DNA of 64,000 nucleotides from Oscillospiraceae bacterium (GCA_017470325.1 JAFUES010000007.1:62001-126000); one strand, 5' to 3'; counted from the first letter of the stretch, positions 9,031 to 18,852 are shown. The notes: generated by a model not told the origin, from the sequence alone. A program made the numbers and translations.

Positions 9031-9059
9031 AATATAATCTCTCCCCTCTCTCTTGTCAA
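9031..9059 (-). promoter_or_regulatory. promoter of the aromatic operon
   Basis: TTGACA (9054-9059) and TATATT (9031-9036) with a 17-bp spacer on the minus strand, about 35 nt before the leader peptide start. It is the only clear promoter upstream of aroF. Confidence 0.8.
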
Positions 9060-9121
9060 GCAGAAAAATAGACAAAGATTTCCTTTTGCTTTTCCGGAAT
9101 CTGATCATTCCGCACATGGCC

Positions 9122-9829
9122 TCATTGCAGCCATTGGCGCAGCAGCTCCACCGCCCGCCGCTCCAGGCGGGAGATCTGCACCTGGGAGACCCGCATCACC
9201 CGGGCGCAGTTTTGCTGGGTCATACCGTGGTAATAGCGCAGCGCCACCACCTGGCGCTCCCGCTCCGGCAGCTTCTCGATCACCGCCCGCAGGGCCACGT
9301 GCTCCACCATGCGTTCTTCCGCGGCGTAGTCGCCCAGCACATGCTCCAGGGTAAAGCCGTCGTCACCGCTCTCCCGCTGCAGGCTCTCGGCAGGCCCGGT
9401 GGCCGTCTCGGCAAAGGCGATATCCTCCGGGGTGAGCCCGGTCTCCCTGGCGAGCTCCGTGATGGTGGGCTCCCGTCCCATCCGCTGTTCCAGCGCCGTA
9501 CGGGCGGCCCGGATCTGCGCCGCCTGCTCCTTGATCCCGCGGCTGACCTTCACCGTCCCGTCATCCCGGAGAAAACGCCGGATCTCCCCGGAGATCTTGG
9601 GCACCGCGTAGGTGGAAAACCGGGTGCCGTAGTTCAGATCAAAGCCCTCGATGGCCTTCAGGAAGCCCACGCAGCCCAGCTGATACAGGTCCTCCGGATC
9701 CGTGCCCCGGCCGAAATAGCGCCGGGCCACGCTCCAGATCAGGCCCGCGTTTTCCTCCACCAGCTTCCCGGCGGCCTCCCGGTCCCCGGCCTGGGCCGCG
9801 CGGATCGCCTCATAGAGCTCCTCGCTCAT
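9122..9829 (-). CDS. sigF: sporulation sigma factor sigma-F
   Basis: A 235-aa sigma-70-family factor controlling early forespore genes. Region 2 (LIWSVARRYFGRGTDPEDLYQLGCVGFLKAI) binds core and the -10 element; region 3 follows around 100-150; region 4 near the C-terminus has a helix-turn-helix (MTQQNCARVMRVSQVQISRLE). Size and operon context with spoIIAB and spoIIAA identify it as SpoIIAC rather than the similar sigma-G. It overlaps spoIIAB by 4 nt. Confidence 0.95.
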   Translation of the reverse strand: MSEELYEAIRAAQAGDREAAGKLVEENAGLIWSVARRYFGRGTDPEDLYQLGCVGFLKAIEGFDLNYGTRFSTYAVPKISGEIRRFLRDDGTVKVSRGIKEQAAQIRAARTALEQRMGREPTITELARETGLTPEDIAFAETATGPAESLQRESGDDGFTLEHVLGDYAAEERMVEHVALRAVIEKLPERERQVVALRYYHGMTQQNCARVMRVSQVQISRLERRAVELLRQWLQ

Positions 9830-10266
9830 ACCCTTTTCCGGCGCTGCCGCAGAGCCCGGACCATGACCACCGTGGTCCCCTTTCCCGGCGCGGAGCGGAC
9901 CCGCAGCTTGTCCATGAAGCTGTCCATGATGGTAAAGCCCATGCCGCCGCGCTCCTCGCCGCCGGTGGTGAAGAGCGGCTTCATGGCCTGCTCCACATTT
10001 TCGATCCCGCAGCCCCAGTCCCGGACGGAGATCTCCAGCTGCCCGTCCGGCAGGATCCGCAGCCGCATGCTGATCCGCCCGATCTCCTTGGGGTAGGCGT
10101 GTACGATGCAGTTGGTCACGGCCTCGGAGACGGCGGTCTTGATATCGCCGATCTCCTCCAGGGTCGGATCCAGCTGAGCAGCAAAGGCCGCGGCAGCCGT
10201 ACGGGCAAAAGCCTCATTGCAGCTCTGGCTTGGGAAATCCAGTTTTATGTAGTTTTGTGCGTTCAT
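9826..10266 (-). CDS. spoIIAB: anti-sigma-F factor SpoIIAB
   Basis: A 146-aa serine kinase of the GHKL/HATPase_c type that binds sigma-F and phosphorylates SpoIIAA. The N box is TAVSEAVTNCIVHAYP; the G1 box is VRDWGCGIENVEQAM; GMGFTIMDSFMD is the G2-like segment. The middle gene of spoIIAA-spoIIAB-sigF. Confidence 0.95.
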   Translation of the reverse strand: MNAQNYIKLDFPSQSCNEAFARTAAAAFAAQLDPTLEEIGDIKTAVSEAVTNCIVHAYPKEIGRISMRLRILPDGQLEISVRDWGCGIENVEQAMKPLFTTGGEERGGMGFTIMDSFMDKLRVRSAPGKGTTVVMVRALRQRRKRV

Positions 10267-10277
10267 TCCTTTTCCTC

Positions 10278-10592
10278 CTATCTGCTGATGGCCACAGGGA
10301 CCAGCCTGTCGATCCCCGAGGCGTCAAGTACCCGGCGGGGCTGTCCGGCCGGGTTTTCGATCCACACTCTGCCGCCCATGTCCTTGAGCCTCCTGCTGAT
10401 GCGGATGATCACCGCAATGCCGGAGGAATCCATGAAATTCAGTCCGGACATGTCCACAGCACAGTCCCGTGGCAGATACTCATCCAGCAACTGATCGATC
10501 AGGCTTGCGGCTGACCGGGCTTCGTGGTGGTCCAGTTCGCCGGACAGATAGAGCGTGAGTCTGCCGGCGGAAAATGCGGTATGGATGTTCAT
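10278..10592 (-). CDS. spoIIAA: anti-anti-sigma factor SpoIIAA
   Basis: A 104-aa STAS-domain protein that releases sigma-F from SpoIIAB when unphosphorylated. The phosphorylatable Ser lies in the DSSGIA motif of GLNFMDSSGIAVIIR. The start is behind GGGGAGCG. Only about 20 nt separate it from the valS terminator, so its promoter must overlap that hairpin or lie in the valS tail; no convincing sigma-H promoter was identified. Confidence 0.95.
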   Translation of the reverse strand: MNIHTAFSAGRLTLYLSGELDHHEARSAASLIDQLLDEYLPRDCAVDMSGLNFMDSSGIAVIIRISRRLKDMGGRVWIENPAGQPRRVLDASGIDRLVPVAISR

Positions 10593-10610
10593 TTCGCTCC
10601 CCTTTCTGGA

Positions 10611-10650
10611 TAAAAAATAGCGCCGCAGCTTTATGGCTGCAGCGCCATTT
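10611..10650 (-). terminator. valS terminator
   Basis: A 10-bp stem (10620-10629 with 10636-10645, one G-U pair) and 6-nt loop, followed on the minus strand by TATTTTTTA. It separates valS from the spoIIA operon. Confidence 0.85.
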
Positions 10651-10685
10651 TATTCTAAATTCTCTGTGAAGCTTGTCGAATGGGC

Positions 10686-13310
10686 TTATTTGCCCAGATT
10701 TTCAAGGCTGGACTTCAGGTTGACGATCAGCGCCTCCAGCTTTGCCTTCTTCTCCCGCTCCACATTGACCACGGCCTCGGGAGCGCGGGTCACAAAATTC
10801 TCGTTGGCCAGCTTGGCATTCTGCCCAGCCAGCTGTTTTTCGGCGTTGGCCAGTTCCTTCTCGATCCGGGCTTTCTCCTTCTCCAGATCCACCAGTTCCG
10901 CCAGAGGCATGAACATGCGGGCATTGTCCGTGACCACGGAGACCATGCTCTCACTGCCGGCAGGCGGCATGTCCGCCACTTCGACCTCACTGGCGTAGGC
11001 CAGCTTCTTGATATAGCTGATACCGGCCTCAAAAGCGGCCTTCTTGTCGGTGGCGATGAACAGGTGGGCCTTGCGGGAAGGCGGCACGTTCATATCGCTG
11101 CGGCGGGCGCGGACGGCCTTGATGGCCGCCATGACCATCTCGAAGCTCTGCTCGTCCTCGGGGAAGCTCAGCGCCTCGCTGTACTCGGGATACTTGGCGA
11201 TCATCAGCGCCTCGCCCTCATGGGGCAGCGCCTGCCAGATCTCTTCCGTGATAAAGGGCATGAAGGGGTGCACCAGCTTCAAAATCTCCGTCAGCACATA
11301 CAGCAGCACCTTCTGAGCCGCCAGCTTGGACGCCTCATCCTCGCCGTTGAGGCGGGGCTTGGTCAGCTCGATATACCAGTCGCAGAAGCTGTCCCAGATA
11401 AAATCGTAGATCTTGCCCGCGGCCACGCCCAGCTCGAAGCTGTCCATGTTCTCGCAGACTTCCCTGACCACATCGTTGAGCTTGGAGAGGATCCACTTGT
11501 CCTCGATCTCCAGCTTTTCAGGCAGCTCGTTCTTGTCGATGGTCAGATTCATCATCACGAAGCGGGAGGCGTTCCACAGCTTGTTGCAGAAGTTGCGCAT
11601 AGCCTCGCACTTCTCCACATAGAAACGCATGTCGTTGCCGGGAGAGTTGCCGGTGATCAGGTTATAGCGCAGCGCGTCGGCGCCGTACTTCTCCACGATC
11701 TCCAGCGGATCGATGCCGTTGCCCAGGGACTTGGACATCTTGCGGCCCAGGCTGTCACGGACGATGCCGTGGATGAACACCGTATAGAAGGGCTCTTCCT
11801 TCATCTGCTCCATTCCGGAGAAGATCATGCGGGCCACCCAGAAGAAGATGATGTCATAGCCGGTGACCATGACCGTGGTGGGATACCAATAATCCAGGGT
11901 CTCGTTCTTGTCGGGCCAACCCATGGTGGAGAAGGGCCAGAGAGCGGAGGAGAACCAGGTATCCAGCACATCCTCATCCCGGGTGATGTTCTTGCTATGG
12001 CAGTTCTCGCATTCACAGGCATCCTGCCGGGAGACGGTGATGTGGCCGCAGTCGGCACAGTACCAGGCGGGGATCTGGTGGCCCCACCACAGCTGGCGGG
12101 AGATGCACCAGTCGTGCACGTTCTCCATCCAGTTCAGATAGGTCTTGGTAAAGCGCTCGGGCACAAACTTGATGCGCCCGTCCTTGACCACGTCGATGGC
12201 GGCCTTGGCCAGGGGCTTCATCTTCACGAACCACTGGGGACTGGTCAGCGGCTCCACCACGGTGCCGCAGCGGTAGCAGCAGCCCACGTTGTGGTTGTAG
12301 GGCTCGGTCTTGACCAGATAGCCCTGTTCCTCCAGGTCGGCCACGATGGCTTTACGGGCCTCATAGCGATCCATGCCGTCATACTTGCCGCCGTTGATGA
12401 TCTTCGCGTCCTCGTCGATGCACTGGATCTGCTCCAGACCGTGGCGCAGGCCCACCTCATAGTCGTTGGGGTCGTGGCAGGGGGTCATCTTCACGGCGCC
12501 GGTCCCAAAGCCCAGCTCTACATAATCGTCTGCTACGATGGGCAGCTTGCGGCCCACCAGAGGCAGGATGGCGTTCTTCCCCACCAGGTGCGCGTAGCGC
12601 TCATCGTCCGGGTGGACAGCCACGCCGGAGTCGCCCAGCATGGTCTCCGGCCGGGTGGTGGCGATGATGAATTCCTCGTCGGAATCCTCGATGGGATAGC
12701 GGATATGCCAGAAGCTGCCGGGCATGTCCTTGTACTCCACCTCCGCGTCCGACAGTGCGGTGCGGCAGTGGGGACACCAGTTGATGATGCGGCTGCCCTT
12801 ATAGATCAGGCCCTTATCATACAGATCGCAGAAGGTCTCGCGGACGGCCTTGGCGCAGGTCTCGTCCATGGTGAAACGGTTGCGGTCCCAGTCGCAGGAG
12901 ACGCCCAGGCTCTTCTGCTGTTCGATGATGCGGTTTCCGAACTGGTTTTTCCAGTCCCAAACCCGCTCCAGGAATTTCTCGCGGCCCAGGTCGTAACGAC
13001 TTAGGCCCTCCTTCTCCCGCAGCTCCTGCTCGACGCGGATCTGCGTGGCGATACCGGCGTGGTCCTGTCCGGGCAGCCACAGGGCGGCATAGCCCTGCAT
13101 TCTCTTATAGCGGGTCAGGATATCCTGCAATGTGGCGTCCAGAGCATGGCCCATGTGCAGCTGACCGGTCACGTTGGGAGGCGGCATCACGATGGAGAAC
13201 GGCTCTTTATCGGGATCGATCTCACCCTTGAAATAGCCGCCCTGCATCCACATGTCGTAGATCTTTTTTTCCACCTTCTGGGGTTCGTACACTTTCGGAA
13301 GTTCTTTCAT
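10686..13310 (-). CDS. valS: valyl-tRNA synthetase
   Basis: An 874-aa class I tRNA synthetase. HIGH-type motif in [14 protein letters not shown] (about residue 45), KMSKS in [14 protein letters not shown], an intervening editing domain, and a C-terminal coiled coil (about 805-870) typical of ValRS. A zinc-ribbon-like Cys cluster (CADC...CECENC) is inserted around residue 420. It is preceded by a T-box leader, so expression should respond to uncharged tRNA-Val. Confidence 0.98.
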   Translation of the reverse strand: MKELPKVYEPQKVEKKIYDMWMQGGYFKGEIDPDKEPFSIVMPPPNVTGQLHMGHALDATLQDILTRYKRMQGYAALWLPGQDHAGIATQIRVEQELREKEGLSRYDLGREKFLERVWDWKNQFGNRIIEQQKSLGVSCDWDRNRFTMDETCAKAVRETFCDLYDKGLIYKGSRIINWCPHCRTALSDAEVEYKDMPGSFWHIRYPIEDSDEEFIIATTRPETMLGDSGVAVHPDDERYAHLVGKNAILPLVGRKLPIVADDYVELGFGTGAVKMTPCHDPNDYEVGLRHGLEQIQCIDEDAKIINGGKYDGMDRYEARKAIVADLEEQGYLVKTEPYNHNVGCCYRCGTVVEPLTSPQWFVKMKPLAKAAIDVVKDGRIKFVPERFTKTYLNWMENVHDWCISRQLWWGHQIPAWYCADCGHITVSRQDACECENCHSKNITRDEDVLDTWFSSALWPFSTMGWPDKNETLDYWYPTTVMVTGYDIIFFWVARMIFSGMEQMKEEPFYTVFIHGIVRDSLGRKMSKSLGNGIDPLEIVEKYGADALRYNLITGNSPGNDMRFYVEKCEAMRNFCNKLWNASRFVMMNLTIDKNELPEKLEIEDKWILSKLNDVVREVCENMDSFELGVAAGKIYDFIWDSFCDWYIELTKPRLNGEDEASKLAAQKVLLYVLTEILKLVHPFMPFITEEIWQALPHEGEALMIAKYPEYSEALSFPEDEQSFEMVMAAIKAVRARRSDMNVPPSRKAHLFIATDKKAAFEAGISYIKKLAYASEVEVADMPPAGSESMVSVVTDNARMFMPLAELVDLEKEKARIEKELANAEKQLAGQNAKLANENFVTRAPEAVVNVEREKKAKLEALIVNLKSSLENLGK

Positions 13311-13323
13311 TCGTCTTCCCTCC

Positions 13324-13582
13324 TGATCAGAATAGGAAACGCCCTGAGACGTTTCCGTCTCAGGGCGATAATCATTACCGCGGTACCACCTGAATTCCGC
13401 ATTGCTGCGGCACTCTCCGGCCCTTAACGCAGGCCTTACGCCGAAGCTACGCAGGTCACCCCTTCACCCCGGGCGCTCAAAGCCGACCTTCCACAGGGCA
13501 TTCTTGAGGCTCGCACCAACCGCCTCTTCTCTGAAGTCCGCCTGCTGTGTACTCCTGCTCGTCAACGCGCAAAAAAATTTAC
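13324..13582 (-). promoter_or_regulatory. T-box leader of valS
   Basis: The conserved T-box (AGGTGGTACCGCGG on the minus strand, at about 13379-13392) lies upstream of a strong terminator stem (13340-13350 with 13357-13367, 11 bp). The leader is about 260 nt from the predicted transcription start. The specifier loop was not resolved by eye; specificity for Val is inferred from the downstream gene. Confidence 0.93.
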
Positions 13583-13588
13583 GCAGAA

Positions 13589-13617
13589 ATTATAATATAT
13601 GCCGGAAAGTTTGTCAA
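13589..13617 (-). promoter_or_regulatory. promoter of the valS T-box transcript
   Basis: TTGACA (13612-13617) and TATAAT (13589-13594) with a 17-bp spacer on the minus strand, a full consensus sigma-A promoter. Confidence 0.85.
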
Positions 13618-13651
13618 CCGCTACAAAACGATCGTTATAATTTTGTTCAGT

Positions 13652-14467
13652 TCATCCCAACTTTGCGATGTAATCACAGGCGGACAAGGCCGCCACATTG
13701 CCCTCGCCGGCCGCCTTGGCCAGCTGGAAGGGCTTGCCTGTGCAGTCGCCCGCGGCGAACACACCGGGCACGTTGGTGGCCATATGCCGGTCCACCGCGA
13801 TGCCGCCCTCGGCATACTCCAGACCGGGCACCAGCTTGGTGACCGATACGGTATCCTTGATGATGAACACGCAGTCCACCTTATGCTCTTCACCGGCGAA
13901 CACCAGGGTATCCGCCTTCTTCTCACCGCGGACCTCGTAGCGTCCGTTCTGGGGGAAACGCAGCACCGTGCAGCCGATCCCCTCCAGGAAGTCAGCGTCT
14001 GCCTTGGCCTCTTCCCCGGCGCCCACCACGGCAACCGTCTTGCCGCGATAGAGCATGCCATCGCACGTGGCGCAGTAGCTGACGCCCCGGCCCAGATATT
14101 CCGCCTCACCGGGATAGAGCTTTTCCCGGGTGATACCGGCGGCCAGGATGACCGCCTTGCACATGTAATAGTCGCTGCCCACAGCCACGCCGAAGCTGTC
14201 GCCCATGGGCATGACCGACAGGGCGCGGCCGGTGATGATCTCCGCCTGGCTCTCCTCCAGCTGCCTGCGAAACAGCTCGCTCATCTCCGAACCGGTCATA
14301 GGCGGCAGGCCGGGATAGTTGGTGACCTTCTCTGCCTTATAAAGGCTGCTGGTATCCGTCTTGTTGGCTACAACGCCCACGGTCTTGCCGCGGTTAAGGC
14401 AGGTCAGGGCTGCGGAAGTGGCCGCAGCGCCGCCGCCGACGATAATGACGTCAAACGTATCAGACAT
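13652..14467 (-). CDS. thioredoxin reductase-like FAD/NAD(P) oxidoreductase
   Basis: A 271-aa flavoprotein. The N-terminal FAD Rossmann motif is VGGGAAATSAAL; the redox CATC motif (YCATCDG, around 138) matches TrxB active sites; a second nucleotide-binding motif VVGAGEEAKADA follows, and FAADCT-type FAAGDCTG closes the FAD domain. It is about 35-40 residues shorter than usual TrxB (about 310), with a shortened NADPH domain and an altered GxGxxA/E motif (GAGEEA), so the electron donor may not be NADPH. The partner thioredoxin is not in the window. Promoter TTGCAA-17-TATAAT precedes it at 14512-14540. Confidence 0.85.
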   Translation of the reverse strand: MSDTFDVIIVGGGAAATSAALTCLNRGKTVGVVANKTDTSSLYKAEKVTNYPGLPPMTGSEMSELFRRQLEESQAEIITGRALSVMPMGDSFGVAVGSDYYMCKAVILAAGITREKLYPGEAEYLGRGVSYCATCDGMLYRGKTVAVVGAGEEAKADADFLEGIGCTVLRFPQNGRYEVRGEKKADTLVFAGEEHKVDCVFIIKDTVSVTKLVPGLEYAEGGIAVDRHMATNVPGVFAAGDCTGKPFQLAKAAGEGNVAALSACDYIAKLG

Positions 14468-14596
14468 GTTCGTTCTCCTTTGAATTGATTTTATAAAATT
14501 TAATTGAGCATATTATAATCGGCCTTTTCCCATTTTGCAAGTGTTTTTCTCAGTCTATCATAGTTTTTATTTTGGGACAATCCTTTCAGAATCATA

Positions 14597-14625
14597 TTGT
14601 AATCAAACCAAAAATAGAGTATACT
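14597..14625 (+). promoter_or_regulatory. promoter of glnS
   Basis: TTGTAA (14597-14602) and TATACT (14620-14625) with a 17-bp spacer, about 33 nt before the glnS start. Confidence 0.65.
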
Positions 14626-14657
14626 ATTTGCGCACTTTATACAGAGAGGTACACAAA

Positions 14658-16343
14658 ATGGACGAGAACGCAAGAAACTTTATCGAGGCCTTTGTGCAGG
14701 AGGATCTGTCCGAAGGGCAGCGCTGCTATGGGATGCAGGTGCACACCCGTTTCCCGCCGGAGCCCAACGGCTATCTGCATATCGGTCACTGCAAGGCGCT
14801 GACCATTGACTTCAGCACCGCAGAGCGCTTCGGAGGCATCTGCAATCTGCGGATGGACGATACCAACCCCGCCAAGGAGGACACAGAATATGTGGACGCC
14901 ATTCAGGAGGATATCCACTGGCTGGGCTTTGACTGGGGCGATCGTTTCTTCTACGGCTCGGACTATTTTGAAAAGACCTATGAGTATGCTCTGGAGCTGA
15001 TCCGCAAGGGCCTGGCCTATGTGTGCGAGCTGACGCCTGAGCAATTCCGCGAGTATCGGGGCGACACCACCCGGCCCGCCGTCAGTCCCTGGCGGGACCG
15101 GCCCATCGAGGAAAATCTGGACCTGTTCCGGCGCATGCGCGACGGGGAATTTGAAGAGGGCCGCTATACCCTGCGGGCCAAGATCGACCTGGCCAGCGGC
15201 AACTTCAACATGCGCGACCCGGTGCTCTATCGCATCCGCTACATCGAGCATCACCGCCAGGGCAACAAGTGGTGCATCTTCCCCATGTATGACTTTGCCC
15301 ATCCCATCCAGGACGCGCTGGAAGGCATCACCCACTCCCTGTGCTCCCTGGAGTATGAGGATCACCGGCCACTGTACGACTGGGTGGTCTCCAATGTCTC
15401 CATCCCGGGCATCAAGCCCCGGCAGATCGAGTTTGCCCGGCTGGGCATCAACTATACCGTCATGTCCAAGCGCAAGCTGCGTCAGTTGGTGGAGGAGAAG
15501 CGGGTCTCCGGCTGGGATGATCCCCGGATGCCCACCCTCTGCGGTCTCCGCCGCAGGGGCTACACCTCCCGTTCCATCCGCAATTTCTGTGAACGCATCG
15601 GCGTCTCCAAGGTGGATTCCACGGTGGACTGGGCCCTGCTGGAGAGCTGCCTGCGGGACGATCTGAACGAGAATGCCCGCCGGGTCATGGCGGTCCTGCA
15701 TCCCATCAAGCTCACCGTCACCAACTACCCCGAGGGGCAGAGTGAGCTGCTGACCATTGAGAACAACCCCCTCAAGCCCGAGGACGGCAGCCGTCAGGTC
15801 AGCTTCTCTCGGACCCTGTGGATCGAAGCGGACGACTTCATGGAGGTCCCCGCCCCCAAGTATAAGCGCCTGCACCCCGGCTACGAGGTGCGGCTCAAGG
15901 GCGCCTACCTGGTCACCTGCACCGGCTGTGTAAAGGATGAAGCTGGGAATGTGACCGAGGTCCTGTGCGAGTACGACCCCAACAGCCGCGGCGGCGATCC
16001 CGCTGACGGACGCAAGGTAAAGGGCGCTACCATCCACTGGGTGGACGCCGCCACCTGCGCCGACGCCGAGGTCCGGCTTTACGACTATCTGTTCACCGAT
16101 CCCGATCCCGACGGCCCGGACAAGAATTTCCTGGATTACATCAACCCCGAAAGTCTCGTGGTCCTGCAGCACTGCAAGGTGGAGGCCAGCCTCGCCGAAG
16201 CCCCCATGCCGGAGCCCGGAAAGAACTCCACCGGCTATCAGTTCATGCGCCAGGGCTACTTCTGCCTGGACAACAAGGACGCCGCTCCCGGCCATCTGGT
16301 GTTCAACCGCGCTGTCGCCTTAAAAGATAGCTTCAAAAAATAA
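14658..16343 (+). CDS. glnS: glutaminyl-tRNA synthetase
   Basis: A 561-aa class I synthetase. The HIGH motif is in [14 protein letters not shown]; the KMSKS-type loop is VMSKRKL; C-terminal anticodon-binding barrels follow from about 345. Length matches E. coli GlnRS (554). The start at 14658 is chosen over an earlier in-frame ATG because the upstream stretch lies across the promoter and has no homology, and GAGAGG precedes 14658. Its presence means Gln-tRNA is made directly; a GatCAB route cannot be judged from this window. Confidence 0.97.
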   Translation: MDENARNFIEAFVQEDLSEGQRCYGMQVHTRFPPEPNGYLHIGHCKALTIDFSTAERFGGICNLRMDDTNPAKEDTEYVDAIQEDIHWLGFDWGDRFFYGSDYFEKTYEYALELIRKGLAYVCELTPEQFREYRGDTTRPAVSPWRDRPIEENLDLFRRMRDGEFEEGRYTLRAKIDLASGNFNMRDPVLYRIRYIEHHRQGNKWCIFPMYDFAHPIQDALEGITHSLCSLEYEDHRPLYDWVVSNVSIPGIKPRQIEFARLGINYTVMSKRKLRQLVEEKRVSGWDDPRMPTLCGLRRRGYTSRSIRNFCERIGVSKVDSTVDWALLESCLRDDLNENARRVMAVLHPIKLTVTNYPEGQSELLTIENNPLKPEDGSRQVSFSRTLWIEADDFMEVPAPKYKRLHPGYEVRLKGAYLVTCTGCVKDEAGNVTEVLCEYDPNSRGGDPADGRKVKGATIHWVDAATCADAEVRLYDYLFTDPDPDGPDKNFLDYINPESLVVLQHCKVEASLAEAPMPEPGKNSTGYQFMRQGYFCLDNKDAAPGHLVFNRAVALKDSFKK

Positions 16344-16401
16344 AAGCTTTGGTGACAGTTGGTCATCTTTTGTCTAAACATCAGTTTCTGAGATTCTAAA
16401 A

Positions 16402-16438
16402 CAAGGTCAAGTTGTTCAATTTGCACAACTTGGCCTTG
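16402..16438 (+). promoter_or_regulatory. long dyad between glnS and the flavoenzyme operon
   Basis: A 13-bp inverted repeat with one wobble (16403-16415 with 16425-16437) contains a perfect CAAGTTGT-N9-ACAACTTG core. It overlaps the -35 of the next promoter and lacks a T run, so it is a candidate repressor or activator operator as much as a glnS terminator. Confidence 0.55.
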
Positions 16439-16464
16439 ACTATTTCCGGATTTCCAATTATAAT
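16436..16464 (+). promoter_or_regulatory. promoter of the flavoenzyme operon
   Basis: TTGACT (16436-16441) and TATAAT (16459-16464), 17-bp spacer, about 65 nt ahead of the first gene. Confidence 0.8.
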
Positions 16465-16527
16465 TGTTACACTGCGGTATATTATGAGCAATCAAATCGC
16501 AATCAAATTTTTACAGGAGGGGAAAAC

Positions 16528-16737
16528 ATGAAAAAAGCAGCAAAGAAGCTCTTGTTCCTCGCGTGTTTTGGCGGTGTCGCCTACCTGTGCGGCAAGCTGG
16601 CGCAAAAGGCCGAAGTTCAGGAGAAGCTGTTTGCAGTGCTTGGCGAGGATCTTTATCTGGCTATCCTCGATAAGGTCCGTCTCGGCGGCGACCTGCTGAT
16701 GTGGCCGATCGACTTTGTCAGAGCTTTGCTTCCTTAA
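16528..16737 (+). CDS. small predicted membrane protein (69 aa)
   Basis: A strong Shine-Dalgarno (CAGGAGGGG) precedes the ATG. The protein has a Lys-rich N-terminus, one hydrophobic segment (about 8-24), a charged middle and a second semi-hydrophobic helix near the C-terminus ending in LLP. No family was recognised. It is 37 nt upstream of the enoate-reductase-like gene and behind the same promoter, so the two are probably co-expressed. It could be a membrane tether or accessory factor for the flavoenzyme, but that is inference from position only. Confidence 0.75.
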   Translation: MKKAAKKLLFLACFGGVAYLCGKLAQKAEVQEKLFAVLGEDLYLAILDKVRLGGDLLMWPIDFVRALLP

Positions 16738-16774
16738 TCGCACACGGAAAAATTACTGAAAAAGGGGATATTTT

Positions 16775-18835
16775 ATGAACGCTATTTACGAACCTCTATT
16801 TACTCCGTTCAAAATCGGAGAAGTAGAAATTCCCAACCGCATCGTACAATGTTCCATGGGCGGCACCACCCTGTTCGGCTGGCTGGAGCCTTCCCACTTT
16901 GACCTGGAAGGCGCGGACTTCCTGCTGAAGCGTGCCAAGGACGGCGTTGGCCTGGTCCTCCCCGGCATGCAGGTCATTCGTGACACCATGGGCAGAAAAT
17001 GGCTGGACTCCAACCGTCAGATGTACAGAGTACTCAAGCCCTACATGGAAGAGTACCACAAGACCGGCGGTAAGCTCTTCATCCAGCTGGCCGGCGGCTT
17101 CGGCCGTTCCATGGCCGTTACCCCCTGGATGGCCGCTCTCGCCAGAAACGACGTGCTGAACAAGCTGGCCAGCCCCATCGTGGACGTGCAGTACAGCTGC
17201 GCCTCCGCTTCTGAGACCCCCAACCGCTGGGCTGACAACCTGAATTCCCGTCCCTTCACCATTGAAGAGATCCAGGAGATGGTGTGGCACTTCGGCGCCA
17301 CCGCCAAGAAGCTGCGTGAGGCCGGTATCGACGGCGTTGAGATCCACGCTGTCCATGAAGGCTACAACCTGGACCAGTTCGCCATTGCCAACATGAACTT
17401 CCGTAACGACCAGTACGGCGGCTCCCTGGAGAATCGTCTCCGCTTCGCCACTGAGATCGTTCAGGAGATCAAGAAGCAGGCCGGCGACGACTTCCCCGTC
17501 TCCCTGCGTTACTCCGTCCGTTCCTGCACCAAGGGCTGGCGCAAGGGCGCCATGCCTTATGAGGAGTTTGAAGAGTTCGGCCGTGACCTGGCTGAGTCCG
17601 AAAAGGCCGTCAAGATCCTGCAGGATGCTGGCTATGACTTCCTCAACTGCGACAACGGCACTTACGACGCCTGGTACTGGGCTCATCCGCCTCAGTACAT
17701 GCCCGACAACTGCAACCTGGCAGACGTCGAGCATATCCGTCAGTTCATTGATATCCCTGTTGCCTGCGCTGGCCGCATGACCCCGGAGAAGGCTGCGGAA
17801 GAGATCGCCGCCGGCCGTCTGGACGCCATCGCCATCGCCCGTCAGAACCTGGTCGACGAGAACTGGGTCACCAAGATCAAGACCGGTCGCGAGAACGAGA
17901 TCCGTCCCTGCATCCGCTGCCACAATGGCTGCTTCAACTTCTCCAAGGCCAACGGCACCGAGAACATGCAGTCCCTGGGCGACTCCCTGCACCTGGCCCG
18001 CTGCGCTCTGAACCCGCCCACCATGCAGCACAATCGTTACAAGATCGTGCCCACCAAGAAGCCCAAGAAGGTCGCCATCATCGGCGGCGGCGTCGGTGGT
18101 ATGGAGTGCGCTCTGGTTCTGAAAAAGCGTGGTCACAACCCCGTGATCTTCGAGAAGGAAGATCAGCTGGGCGGCCTGTTCCTGACCGCTTCCGCCATGA
18201 CCTTCAAAGAGAATGACAAGAAGCTGATCAGCTGGTACAGAGACGAGATCAAGCGCTACAACATCGAAGTTCGCTTCAATTCCGAGGTCAACGACCTGGG
18301 CACCATCAAGCGCGGCTTTGACGAAATCATCGTCTGCACCGGTTCTGTTCCCAGATCCATGCCCAACATCAAGGGCTTTGAGAAGACCAAGTCCTTCCGT
18401 CAGCTCCTGCGTGAGCAGTCTGTTGAAGGCGACAAGATCGTATTCCTCGGCGGCGGCCAGTCCTCCTGCGAGGCGGCTTACGATCTGGTCCTGGCCGGCA
18501 AGCACCCCGTCATTGTCGAGTACGGCAACGACCTGGTCGCGGCTCAGGCCACCTGCCTTGCCAACACCTCCTTCCTGCGCGACGCCATGGAGTATCACAA
18601 GGTTCCCGTGTACCTGCACAGCACCATCACCGAGATCGGTGACGGCTACTGTGTCATCAAGACCCCCGACGAGACCTTCAAGGTCGAGTGCGACGCTGTT
18701 ATCAACGGCATCGGCTTCGTTCCCGCTCCCGTCGGTGAGAAGAGCGCCCATGTCCACCGCGTCGGTGACTGCGTTGCCATCGGCAACCTGCGTACCGTCG
18801 TGTGGCGTGCTTGGGACGTCTGCATGAGAATCTGA
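16775..18835 (+). CDS. NADH:flavin oxidoreductase, 2-enoate reductase/BaiH-like
   Basis: A 686-aa Old Yellow Enzyme-type iron-sulfur flavoprotein. Residues 1-370 form the FMN TIM barrel (NRIVQCSMGG, FIQLAGGFGR, GVEIHAVHEGYNLDQF). Cysteines in CIRCHNGC plus RCALNP (about 378-410) should bind a [4Fe-4S] cluster. Residues from about 425 form the FAD/NAD(H) domain (VAIIGGGVGGMECAL and FLGGGQSSCEAAYDL). Family members reduce activated C=C bonds in enoates, dienoyl-CoA, bile-acid intermediates or flavonoids; the substrate cannot be read here. Codons are strongly biased to a narrow set (CGT/CGC, GGC, GTC, AAG), unlike neighbours, suggesting high expression. Confidence 0.92.
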   Translation: MNAIYEPLFTPFKIGEVEIPNRIVQCSMGGTTLFGWLEPSHFDLEGADFLLKRAKDGVGLVLPGMQVIRDTMGRKWLDSNRQMYRVLKPYMEEYHKTGGKLFIQLAGGFGRSMAVTPWMAALARNDVLNKLASPIVDVQYSCASASETPNRWADNLNSRPFTIEEIQEMVWHFGATAKKLREAGIDGVEIHAVHEGYNLDQFAIANMNFRNDQYGGSLENRLRFATEIVQEIKKQAGDDFPVSLRYSVRSCTKGWRKGAMPYEEFEEFGRDLAESEKAVKILQDAGYDFLNCDNGTYDAWYWAHPPQYMPDNCNLADVEHIRQFIDIPVACAGRMTPEKAAEEIAAGRLDAIAIARQNLVDENWVTKIKTGRENEIRPCIRCHNGCFNFSKANGTENMQSLGDSLHLARCALNPPTMQHNRYKIVPTKKPKKVAIIGGGVGGMECALVLKKRGHNPVIFEKEDQLGGLFLTASAMTFKENDKKLISWYRDEIKRYNIEVRFNSEVNDLGTIKRGFDEIIVCTGSVPRSMPNIKGFEKTKSFRQLLREQSVEGDKIVFLGGGQSSCEAAYDLVLAGKHPVIVEYGNDLVAAQATCLANTSFLRDAMEYHKVPVYLHSTITEIGDGYCVIKTPDETFKVECDAVINGIGFVPAPVGEKSAHVHRVGDCVAIGNLRTVVWRAWDVCMRI

Positions 18836-18852
18836 TCCCCTCGCAACACATA

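Noticed and set aside
8825..9059. T-box upstream of aroF
   Set aside because: No T-box sequence is found; the leader peptide and attenuator account for the region.
10680..13004. A 774-codon open frame on the plus strand across valS
   Set aside because: It is antisense to valS, lacks a ribosome-binding site and family motifs. It follows from GC-rich codon structure of valS.
16775..18835. Part of a bile-acid 7-dehydroxylation (bai) operon
   Set aside because: No other bai genes are adjacent; homology is at the family level only.
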